NCBI GenBank assembly: GCA_036897485.1
Contig: JAYMTF010001941.1
Location: 1-20,525, forward strand
Direction of reading: 5' to 3'
Length of the DNA stretch: 20,525 bases
DNA from: Pelargonium nanum
Lineage: Eukaryota > Streptophyta > Magnoliopsida > Geraniales > Geraniaceae
In this document: one piece after another, positions 1-11,600 of the stretch
How positions within the stretch are numbered: the stretch's first letter is position 1
How the letters are laid out: the number at the start of each line of letters is the position of its first letter
Notes under the pieces: generated by a model
Told to the model about the DNA's origin: nothing
The model's database searches: none
Seen by the model: the letters and a program-made list of their open reading frames with translations, nothing else
Made by a program: the position numbers and the translations under genes

Positions 1-824
1 ACCAAACAAGCACCAATAAAAGAAAAAAAAAAAAAAAAAAAAAAAGATAATCAATCTTGATCTTGACTATTCACAGTTAATGTATACAAGAGAGTCAGTG
101 AAAAATATATATATATTACCAAATAATGTCTCTATATGGGTAATCATAGGATTTTCATGATCATTTCCACAAATGGTAGCAAATTACACATAGTTTATGT
201 ACATTTCACCCTACAAATTATTGATCCCCCAACAGTTTTAATAGTAGGTTAAATTTTGTTTTTGTCAACTATACCAAACAATGATCGTCATGATGACGTC
301 ATTCGGTCGTTTTGAATCAACTTAGTCGAACTCTGACAAAGACTACGAATGATTGTCCGGATTTTTGATCAATTTTGGGTTGATAATGTTTTTTAGGGTT
401 TGAAATGGGAAGACTTAATCCGGACCCAACCTAAAAGAGGTGAAGGTTGCAAATGATTAACGCAACACATGTACTTACAAAAACATAGATGGATCAGTTG
501 TGGATATTCACGCATTCGGGTTCAATTTGTCAGCTTTAACAACACCCGACGGAGCCACGACCGGGGCCCACTAGGGGCAATAATGTACATCCTCTCTTGT
601 CTTGGATGTTGGGAGCCAGCCAACCATTTTTGGTGTGGAAATGGAAAGCAATTAAGTGGTGTAAATGGCTAGGGCCATCTCTCAACAAATAGCATTCAAG
701 TTAGTCATATCAAAGTGCATAAGTTCAATTCCAGCTCCTCTCTCTCTCTCCACATCTTCACGTGAACAAAGCAATGTGTGTGTTTGTGGGATATAGTTGA
801 GAAGATAGATATATCAATAATATC

Positions 825-846
825 ATATATATATATATATATATAT
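825..846. repeat. (AT)11 microsatellite
   Basis: Uninterrupted AT dinucleotides. Confidence 0.95.
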
Positions 847-990
847 GATCAGGAATCTCAGCTAAGAGACAAAGAAAATGAATTCGGCCGGGGCTTCATT
901 AGGACGGGTATAGGTGTAAATAGCTGATATGGCATCACCTAACTGGCTGAGACTCTCAGCCAATAAATCATAGCTTAGAGTCTTTTTTCT

Positions 991-1012
991 ATATATATAT
1001 ATATATATATAT
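991..1012. repeat. (AT)11 microsatellite
   Basis: Uninterrupted AT dinucleotides of the same length as the run at 825-846. Confidence 0.95.
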
Positions 1013-2420
1013 TGTGCATCATCACCTATCATTGAGAGTGCAAGCTAGCAACTACTTTAGCTTAGCTGGTTCTCACTACTTACCAACCCAAGAAAAAAGG
1101 ACACTTTTGTTTTAGGATCAAAACATCTAATTCAACTTGTGCCTCTCCAAGGAAGTTTCACATTTTCACATCAAATCTCATAAATAAAGTATTGTTTGCG
1201 TCCTATTTGATATATGTAAATTACGTGTAATCTTATGTGCTGATATAAATTTACAGCTTCACCGATAATGGTTGCAAAGTCATTATCTTTTGTGTTGCAT
1301 ACACTCATAAATATTAGTATACATAAAATAAACTATGACATTCTCATATTTGAACGAAATCTCGGTTTCTTCAAAGAATTCATTATCTTACTGTTATAGT
1401 TTTTGTTTTCTCCGATTTTAAAAAGTCAGATAAACGATAGTAGTAACTGATCAAAAATACATTTTTTGCGGTCAATAAATTCAGAAAACACATTGAAGCG
1501 ACCCCTCAACGGTTTTCATACTCTAACAAAAGATAAATGAAGGCTATACTCAAAGTTTGATACTTTTTTTGTAGTTGACATCTTTGTTGTGACAAAGCCT
1601 CCAAGAACAAAAGCTCAATCATGTCTTTGTGAGTTGTGGCTAAAACAATGAGTCATCTCAAAGCAAGCATCATTAAAGCTTTGAAGTAGTACCAATCTAA
1701 TCTAGTTAGCTAGCTATGGAAGCAAACATACATGCAAGTAAAATTCAAATCCAGCTATTTGTGTACCCACCAAAAGACTTTTTTGAGTCCACATGAAATT
1801 GTCTTGAATACAACAAGTAAATTACAAACAAACAAACAATCAACAACTAGAAGTTGATTTCAAATTCCAAGTTGAAATATAGGAGTCATTTTCATAGCTC
1901 ACTATAGATCATGTTCACTTGTCCCTAGTATACTATTTCAAGAACTCATGGCATTTTATTATTGAAAAAAAAATCTAAGTCCATGACGATGAAAAATGCT
2001 GTACACGATATTGAGAAATAGTGAAATAATTGTAAACAAATGTTCATTTTAGATGAAGTGTGAACATGTCATCGACAACTTTTGAACTATTATAAATAAA
2101 AACACTGTCGTGGGCTAATTTTAACTGAATTGTGAACGGTCCGGTATTGAACTGATGAGCAATCTTACTCATTGTAAATAGATTTATATAATTGAAAAAT
2201 AAAATATCCATGGGAAAATAAAAATAAATTTTTAATCCTTCCCACTCCTTTTCTTTTCAATTTCATATATATCAAAAATCCATATATGCCTATTAAGGAA
2301 AAAATAAATATATTTTTGAAAAGTAACATATTCTTATAATATTTTTGCCTTTGTCATTTTCTCTTAATTTATTTTATAATAAAAAAAACAGAAAAAGAAA
2401 AAAAATCATTGATTACAGTC

Positions 2421-2583
2421 ATGGGCCTTTATGAGTTTCTATCCATTAAAAAGAGAGACCAAAGGTTTATAGAAAACTGGGCCTATTGGGCCCAACATGC
2501 ACATGAGGTCCAGCCCAAATAAGGCAAGCACAGTTTGATACCCAATTTACGTATTTACCCCTGAAGACATTTCCCGCCAAAAC
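2421..2583 (+). promoter_or_regulatory. ORC3 promoter with E2F site and TGGGCY (site II) boxes
   Basis: An E2F-type site TTTCCCGCC lies at 2570-2578, about 90 bp before the ORC3 start codon. Four TGGGCY boxes precede it: 2422-2427, 2478-2483, 2487-2494 (palindromic TGGGCCCA) and 2512-2517 (reverse strand). E2F sites drive G1/S expression, and site II boxes bound by TCP factors are common in proliferation genes of plants. Their combination fits a replication gene. There is no clear TATA box close to the start. Motifs are seen directly; regulation is inferred. Confidence 0.72.
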
Positions 2584-2636
2584 GGAAGATGAGAAACCCA
2601 AAGTAGCGGCTAAACCTAACAAACAGTTCAGTAGAG

Positions 2637-2660
2637 CTCTCTCTCTCTCTCTCTCTCTCT
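2637..2660 (+). repeat. (CT)n microsatellite in the ORC3 leader
   Basis: An uninterrupted run of twelve CT units ends three bases before the ATG at 2664. Pyrimidine-rich leaders of this kind are common in plant 5' UTRs. The run is probably transcribed and variable in length between alleles. Confidence 0.85.
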
Positions 2661-2663
2661 CCG

Positions 2664-5600
2664 ATGGCACCGTCTGCAGATGCCGCCGATTCGCCACCTC
2701 CGTCTCCGGCCGAGAACGCCGACAACGATCTCCAGGTCAGTTCTTGCCTTCCTTTCACTTTCCGGTCGGTTCGCGGGAAAATTTACTGGAAAACGGTAGA
2801 AATTTACGATTCGAATTTCACTGCTGTTATTTCAAATTACGGAGTCTCAAGTAATCGGATGATCTTATCAGTACATGTTTCTTCATGTTGATAATTTATC
2901 TAGTTTTTGGATTATTTTTTTTGATTTGGCCTCTTGATATGTTCTACTTTATTATCAGCGAAATTAGCAGTAATTGACACGAGAACATTGCAATTTTGTT
3001 GCTGTTATTGGTGGATTAATCATGTGAGAAGAAGAATTGTTGTTTGATCAATGGATATTGGCAGTGATTTCCTTTTCTTTGGTTTGTGGCAAAATTTACA
3101 GGAAAACAGTATACATTTATGATTCGAATCTCTCTACTGTTATTTCAAATTACGGAGTCTGAAGTAGTCGAATGATCTTATCAATACATGCCTCTTCATG
3201 TGGATAATCTATTTATCTAGTAATTGACATGAGAACATTGCAATTTTGTTGCTGTTATTGGTGGATTAATCATGTGAGAAGAAGATTTGTTGTTTGATAA
3301 ATGGATATTGGTAGTGATTTCCATTTCTTTGGTTTGCGGAAAAATTTAATGGAAAACAGTAGAAAGTTATGATTCGAATCTCACTACTGTTATTTCAAAT
3401 GCGAGACATTGTGGAGTCTTGAGTAATTGAAGGATCTTATCAATACAAGCTTCTTCATGTTGATCTCTCTTCTGTAAACAGTGTGATTTTTGATCTATTT
3501 TCATGTTTTTTTTATTTAAAATTTTTATTGTCATTCGATTTGGCCTTTTGAGGCTATTTCCGATATGGTTTTCTGCAAAATTAGCACTAAGGTAACTTTG
3601 AATCATTACATTTTTCACTTTGTTGTCTAACATATTCTGCTTGGTTTTTGAAATTAACTGGAAAAGGAAAAAGATAATTTGAATATTGTAATTGCCATTT
3701 GCCACTTGTCACTCCTTTTATTGATCTCCGATGATTTCTTGGTGGATTCTGTTTAAGCTGATTAGAATTGGAGTAAATGCAATTCTTGAATCCAGCTTTG
3801 GGATTTTGGAAGATAACTGTTTGGAAGTTTGAATATTGATTTCGTTTTTCCTTGACAAGAAATTGTGCTCTTAGTCAATCATCAATTGGTTCTTTGTTCG
3901 CAGCCGTTTTATGTTCTTCACAAGGCATCATCTCAGAAGTCTGATAGAAAATCAACCAGAACTGCTAATACTCGGAGGAGGATAGATTTATCTAAGGATG
4001 CTAAGAGGGCTGATGAATGTGATGATCACTACGAGAACTTGAGAATGGAGGCTTCTGAATTTGTTTGGTCAAAAATAGAGTTGACCATCAAGGTTTGACT
4101 CTTTTGTTTCCTGTGGATGTGAAAATCCCTATTTCATGCAAGCTTTATTTGTAGATTTGTTATTGGTTGTGGCAATACCCAAGCAACATACAGCTTAAAA
4201 CTCAATTCATTGCTGTCCAAATTGTTATCTATGAGCAGTAAAGAATGACACTTTTTCACATCATTAGTGCAGGATGTTTTGAGGGGTATCAATACTAATG
4301 TATTTAATGAAATACATAGCTGGATTTGTGAATCCTTCAATGCTATAAGATCATTGGGATCACCTGGTTTTGGTGAAGCGACTAGATCTTTTCCAATTGT
4401 CACTGACGCTGCTTCTAAACAACTGTTTACTGGGCTGATTCTCACCAGTAAGTTCCTATTCATATCCAAGTCATTAATCTAAATTAAGTGGTTTGGTTAG
4501 AGAAAATTGAGGTGGTGCCTATTACTTAGGAGATAGGTCACACATTTGTATAGATCTAGTTAGGGTGATTGGCTGCTATTATCTGTATACACAATTTTGG
4601 TGTTTACTAGGAAGGAACACTCATTTTATGGTGATTTATGTATGAAATCTAAAATTTTGTTGTTAGAGAAGCATGTTTACCTTGATTCTGTGCAATAATA
4701 TTCAATTCGAACCAATAACTTTGCATTGTCTCCAACTTTTTTAATGTAACTTGCATAATTTTATTGTATACGTCCGTACATAAATAGTACCTTCTAATCA
4801 ACAATATTTATTGATTGTAATTTATTCAGATATTTGTATGAGTTGATCTTCTGTTGCAAGTTTTTGGGATAGAAATATTTATGTGCTTATCATTTACAGA
4901 GAATATGGAGTTTGTTGATGATCTACTGACATTTGAAGAGCTTGGCCTACATCTAAAATCTCATGGATGCCATGTAGCTAATCTTTCCTCTTTGGATTTC
5001 TTGGCCAAGAATGGTATTGGTGGTTGCCTGAGAAGTTTGTTGAGACAGTTTTTGATGGCTACTTTTGATGTAAGTACTTACCTTTGTATGCTCCTGTTTA
5101 TATCAAGGTGAGTTTAAAAAATGAAGCTCATCATTATCTTTTCTGATGTTGCTTTTAAGCAGGCAGCTGATATGTCCATCTTAGCAGCATGGTACAGAGG
5201 ACAAGGAAATACTGATGCCCCAATCGTTGTGATAATAGATGACATGGAACGATGTTGTGGCTCAGTTTTGTCAGATTTTATCTATATGTTGAGGTATTAT
5301 CAAGCATCTTTTGTCAACCCAATGCTCATATTGTGCTCAATGGTTTGCACATGTTTGGGTGTTAGAAACCATGGTGCTAATTCTGAAAATATAATGGGTG
5401 TCATAAGAATTATTTGAACTTGCTCTATTTTGACTGTGGTGAAGCTTCAACTGCTGGTTACTTCTATCTTTATTTTCACCCAATTACTGACTGAATATAT
5501 ATCCAATTATACAAGATATGTTTATAACTATAAAAATTCCAAGTGAAGAGTCAATTTATGTGAGCATATACTGTATATGCAATATGCAATTCTGTTAAAT

Positions 5601-8600
5601 ATAAGCCGTTTTGTTGGAAGAGAGTAACAATCTAAAATTTGTGAAGAGAATTGATCTATACATGAAAAAATGGAATCTTTGTTGCTTAAATTGAATTATG
5701 ATGATTGTACATATGCTATGTTATAGAAATGACTCATTATGTCCAATTTTGAGCTGTTACTTACTCCTTTCTTTGTATCAGTGAATGGGTTGTTAAGATT
5801 CCGATAATTTTACTTGTGGGAGTTGCAACTACACTTGATGCCCCGAAAAATGTACTACCTTCAAATGCTCTGCAGCTCCTATGTCCTCATAAATTCATTT
5901 TGGGGTCACCATCTGAGAGAATGGATGCAGTAGTCGAGGCTGTTCTTGTGAAGCAGTGTTTTGGGTTCAGTGTTGGTCACAAGGTGGCAGTTTTTCTCAG
6001 GAACTACTTTCTAAACCAGGATGGGACTTTGACATCTTTCATTAGAGCTTTGAAGGTTGGTGTTTCAATTCCAAGTGTAATCATATGTATCATTGTTATT
6101 GTTGTCTTTGTCATCTGTTTGCTTCTGTTATTGCTTGTCTGGTCAACCTAATTTGCCCCTGCTAATGTTATGTTTTGAAAGGTATTTTTCAGATAGCATG
6201 TGTCCAACATTTCTCGCTGGAGCCTCGAAGCATCTTACTCCATTGGCTACTTATTGAAGAAGACAATAAGGTTACTTTTCTTTGTCTGTTATGATATGTG
6301 AATAATTGCCTTTGTACTGTGTCATCATGCTATGTATCATCTGAAAGCTGAAATTTGTTACTTTTTTAAGTCACGTCTTAGCTGTAGTTACTTAATGCTA
6401 ATTAAAAGATGGAACGGGTTCTTAACAAAACTGGCTCATCACTCATGCATTGTGGAACGTCGGGTTTTTTTATTTTATTTTTTGTAATCAATCAGGCCAG
6501 CCGACTCTTTTCTTCATCTAATACTAGGCATCACTTGTATCTTTTTAAATGTTCATAGCAGGATGCTACCTTATTGTTATTAATTTTATTTGCCTTGAGA
6601 ATTTGAAGGTCATACTAAATAAATAATTGAACATATAGAAGTTCATTTTTTTATTTCACCATTTTACAATGGGAAATACATCTCCTTGGTATGATTTTGT
6701 TGCTGGCATGCTGAAAATTGCTACTGAATAAACAATTAAAGCTATTAAAGTAAATGCTTCTTGTGGAATTGGTTGATTTTTTTTTAAACTTAACCTGTCT
6801 TCTCTATTTACTTTGTTTTCTCTTTTCTCCTTCAAATGATGTTTGGCCATTGAAGAGTTTATGCAATGACAATCCTGCTTCATTACTGGAACTGATGATC
6901 AAGAATGCACCGGAGCTTCCATCTTATGCGAGGTATGTGAGATACATAATGATTTTATGAGAATTGGTATTCTATGAATGATTAAACATGCTGAAGAAGA
7001 TTTTGTTACCAAAGAGAGCAAATGGATGAAGTGGGAGTCGAAAGTTTAGCTCATGGTTTGCTTGAATTGAAGAGATCACAAATGCATTGGAGTACTGTTC
7101 TTTTGGTGAGGTCTTAGACTCTTCTTTATCCAACTATTATGGTTTTTCCTATGATTAATGCCTTTAGTTTCCAAGGATGAACCGTATCTTGATACTAGTT
7201 ATTCTCGCTGTTGACTCATAATGTGTAATGCAGTTTTTGTATGAAGCTGGGAAGTTCAACAAAATCCAACTGCTAGACCTGTTCTGTGAGGCACTTGATC
7301 CAGATCTGTACAGGTCAAGGGTTTCCAAGACCCATTTGAAATTAGATAATAATTATGAAAAATCTACAAGTGATCGCTGTACCAACCATCAGTATTCCAC
7401 CTTGCGAAAGGGTGGTTTTATCTGCCAAGCAGTACGCAGAGTGAGGTAAAAAAAGCTGCAAATTTAACCTTTGTTTCCAGTATATCATTTACCTTGTTGA
7501 AGGTTTCCCCAGGGCTACCAGAAACTCAAGTTCTTGGTCTTTTAGATTTTCACATGAAATTTGATCATCGCCCTCTGGTTCTTACACTTGCTCAAATCCT
7601 TAAATTAGATTTAAAACTTAGCAAATGCAAAACCTTTTATGACGTTAAAAGAGAGGTCTAAACTATGACATGCCATATCATGATTAAGGTAGATATATAG
7701 TAGGATCTTCAATAAGTTACAAACCCACTGTCTTCTTGTTTGTTTTGTGGACAATTGCTTTACACATAACTGTCACTTTCCATCTTATGCTATTCAGAGA
7801 TCTTCCTGCTACACAACTCTGCCAGTTGCTAAAGAGCTGGGAAAAATTAGCTGTGGACGCACATGAGGTATGATTATTATTTGGATTTGGTTATAAAAAG
7901 ATTTAGACACTTCTCTCATATGGTAATCATTTTGCAGCAAAATATTTTGTGTGGTCTTCGCTTATTCAGCGTAGTCCTTTATTTATTATTTCAGTTATTG
8001 TCTTGTACTGGAATATTCAGCTACCTGGGCTTGAGTTCATTAAAAAGCTATTCTTCAGTTTGCATTGTTGAAAGAAAATATTCTGCTATTGGGTACTGCC
8101 GGTACTTTTTATTAGATTTTCTGAAGAGGTTTAAAATCTGTTATCATTTATGAGCATGTTTTTTAACTTAGGTGTGAACCAGTTGCTTTACTAAATTTGT
8201 AGTCTATAATGTCATTGAAATTTAGCACTGAAATAATATTGCTGAATTTGCATTACGGAAAAACTTAATCTGAAAGTGATACTTTTGAACACACAAATTT
8301 TAGGCATAATGTCTTTTACCTTTTCCAATTTTATGAATTGTACGCAAATGCAGTGAAGGTTGTACACATTTCAAGCCTCATTGTTTTTGAAAAATTTCTC
8401 AATAAATTTACTTCTACAAGGACATAATAGTCTAATGGGATCATAGCATAACTGTCCCCATTGGAGTTCAGCTTTATTGTTATTGTGTTAATTTATCACT
8501 TGCATATTTTATTTTACCTTTCAAGATTGATACCACAAAAGATTAGTGTTAGGACAAACTAATGCTCGTTACGTTATAATGTTGTCTTAGATTCAAGATA

Positions 8601-11600
8601 AAGTGAAGGAATTGCAGCCTATGCTGAAACTTGAGGATGACAAGAGCTTGAAACAAGATTTGACGAACATATCTAAGTAATGTTCTCTCTCTCTCTCACT
8701 CCATTACGACTGAAAGGGTGGCATGACTGACACTTCACACTTGTGTACTCGGCCACTGTTCATTTCTATTTATTGGATGTGTTGTTCTGTTGATATTTAT
8801 TGTCCATTGAGTATACAGCCTTATTGGAATCTGTCTTTATTAGCCCTCTCTTTTTGGTTGTTGAACTCTATGCCTTCACTAGTTTCTCCTTTCTGGTCGT
8901 TGGTTGAAGTAGTTTCCTTCATATGTCAATAGTTGGTTCATGTGCAGATTGTCTATGATTTTTATTATAATTGGGGCCTTTGTGGAAGTGATTCTGATCT
9001 GAATGTTGCTGATACTGTACAGGAGACACTCGTTTTGGACGTCTGAAAAGGGCTCAAAAGCCGGAAACGATAGCGCTGTCAAATTAATTGAATGCTTGAT
9101 GAGGTAGGGTCACTCTTGTTTATGACGTGTTTGTTGCAAAGCTTTGTTTTCAATATGTAGAATTCAAAGACAATAGTACTGCTTTCTATAGATGTTAGTT
9201 ACATTTCTATTCATCTATTGAGTCTTAACTCTTAAGTGTATGCCAATCCTGAAATCTTAATAGGCACTGCGAATGTAGATAAAAATAAAGGGTGGCTTAG
9301 TGCATGAAGCACCCAGCATTAAGCTACCATTGTTTTTTGCAGAGAGGTTGTTTCCCTGACTTGTATCTGAGCCAAAGTTCACCCTCCACAAAAAATAGTT
9401 TTGGGGAAATTATTTTTCCTTGATACAAAATTATATGAAAAATAAACAAGGAATCTTGCAATCACAGTCCATTTTTCTTCAAAAAACTCAACTTAGATCA
9501 GTTAAGTCCTAAGCCATGAATATATTCCGGACTTTTGTACCAGTGTATTACTGGTACATGAATATATTCCGAACTTTTGTACCAGTGTATTACTGGTAAA
9601 ATTTATCTGTTTGCAGGATCTTATTCTTATTCTACTTATTTCCTTTGCATAGCTTATACGTTAATGATCTTATTTCTGAAGATAATTCTGCTTAGATGGT
9701 CATCTGTAAATGATGCTCCCGTGTCGACCCGTCACAACCATTGGAGGATTTTTGTTAATACTTATTTGCAACTGCTTATTGCTCTTTACTCTCCCAAATT
9801 CCTCCAAAGCATGTTGTTCTATGATTACATCCTTGAAGTGGCATGCTGAAATGTTTATTTAAATTGGCTGATCTGGCAATGCTTGTACCACAGTACCTGC
9901 TTATTAAAAAAAATTGAATCATCTTCCCATGTTTATGGAACAGAGATTATCTGCAGCCCATTGAGTGCAAGCAGTTCCATGAAATTGTCTGCTTTAAGAA
10001 TGTTGAGAAACTTCATCTGGTAAGCATTACTACAATCCTTAATAGATTTGAACTTAAAAGTCCTTAAAAATGATTTTATTTATACGTCCTTCACTCTGCA
10101 TCTTTTTAACTTCGTAGTTATATTAGACTTTAGTTGGAGACCCAAGAAAACAGATTCAAGTTGATCTTCTGGAGTTCCAGAAAATATTAAGTTGTAGCTG
10201 CTGCAGCTGGAGTAGCAGTGTCCCATTGCCATCTATGCATGATACCTCGATTATGTAAGTATTTCCTTGAACGAAAACTGTTTTAACGTGTTATTTTGTT
10301 ATCGTCTGTCGAGTAGAGGTTGTACATTGACAAGTTAACATGAACATGCATTCGAGCAAGACCTCCAGTGATGCAACTCTTACTGAAATGCTGGCTGAAG
10401 AACAATACATTCAAGAAGTATAGTTTCTTCTCTAACTTCTGAAATATCAAAGCATAAGCTGAAAATGAAAGAAGCTGCACAATAACTATATATAGCTTCT
10501 ACTCAAACCCTAGTTCAAAATAAACCCAAAATAAAATAATTGTAATTTTCTGAATAAATGAAAATGAAAGAAGCTGCACAATACATACGATCCTGTCTGG
10601 TCCGGTCCTGGTCCAAATTCGGTCTGGACTGAATAATTTTTAATTTAACTTAATCTTAAGTTTGTTCTCTTAAATTATATTTTTATTTGTATTACTTTTG
10701 TGCAATCTCGAATATTACTCACCAAATTCACTCAAACAATTCTTTTTACTACTTTTTCTCTTTAGAAAAGTCTCTTTTTTTTTTGTCATTATATATGGTC
10801 CAAAACCGGTCCTAGACCCGGAACCTTTCTGTCAGTCACTTAGACATCTTGGACATGTAATAATTTCCTGAGTTTTCTTGTTTTTTTGCCTGTTAAACCT
10901 CCGACATGCACATGAAGCAAGCAATCACTCTCATTAACTTTGAGATTTATTTGTGACCTGTATGTTTGTTCTGGCTCTAGTCTGACCCAAGGTATTCTAA
11001 TTTTTTAGAATCTTTTAAGGAGTATACTATTTGTTTTAAGAATCTTGTAAGGATTAATATGCTAATTTTTACTGGGAAAACATACAATGTCAATATTGTC
11101 AGAACTGATTTATCGTTCAACTCTATGGTAATATTTGAACTTTATGTTTAATGTGTTTAGGTATATGCTGTCTCAGGAGCATGGCGATCTTATTAATCTC
11201 CATGACTGGTACCAATCTTTTAAAACTATTCTTCATAGTAACTCGAATATCAAAGGGAAGCGCAAGTTGAAGCAGTCCCCGCGGCCTAAGAAAAGAAAGG
11301 AAATGCATGAATCTGAAAACCCAAACGAAGCATCAATTCAGTATCCTTTTGGTTTCTATATTATTCGTCGAGTGAAGAAAATAGTTGGGATTTAAGTCTA
11401 TTTAAAGTTTATTTTCTTAGTATTGATCACATGACAGGAACACATCAAAACTTTTCTTCCAAATTCAGAGGTTCTATCGTAAATATGTTATGCTTCCATT
11501 ATACCTTTTGAAATGTGATAAAGGAATAAATTGCACATAAATACTCCCTCCGTCCCAAAATGAGTGTCCTGTTCCTCTTGCATTTTTGTTCCAAAATGAG

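Larger units (their letters stand above)
1..2420. other. Upstream intergenic DNA, no supported gene
   Basis: AT-rich with a 23-base poly(A) run at 23-45, microsatellites and isolated motifs (TGACGTCA at 294-301, TCACGTGA at 758-765). 545-580 (GGAGCCACGACCGGGGCCC, then GGGGCAAT) resembles dispersed plant repeat termini but is too short to classify. The frame at 469-672 shows no protein family. Confidence 0.65.

Noticed and set aside
469..672. 67-codon open frame on the + strand
   Set aside because: No family resemblance, no promoter or splice context, and its composition matches the surrounding noncoding DNA.
882..902. TCGGCCGGGGCTTCATTAGG, resembling miR165/166 (TCGG..C..GGCTTCATT)
   Set aside because: Three central mismatches and no complementary arm within reach, so no precursor hairpin.
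3367..3705. 112-codon antisense open frame in ORC3 intron 1
   Set aside because: It lies across the third copy of the tandem repeat, has no recognisable domain, and has low-complexity Lys/Asn-rich composition as expected from AT-rich DNA.
7863..8153. 96-codon open frame reading on from ORC3 exon 11
   Set aside because: It starts at the end of exon 11 and continues into intron sequence; exon 11 to exon 12 splicing gives the expected ORC3 protein.
9577..9849. 90-codon open frame in ORC3 intron 13
   Set aside because: It begins inside the 42-bp repeat and shows no family match; exons 13 and 14 already join cleanly in phase.
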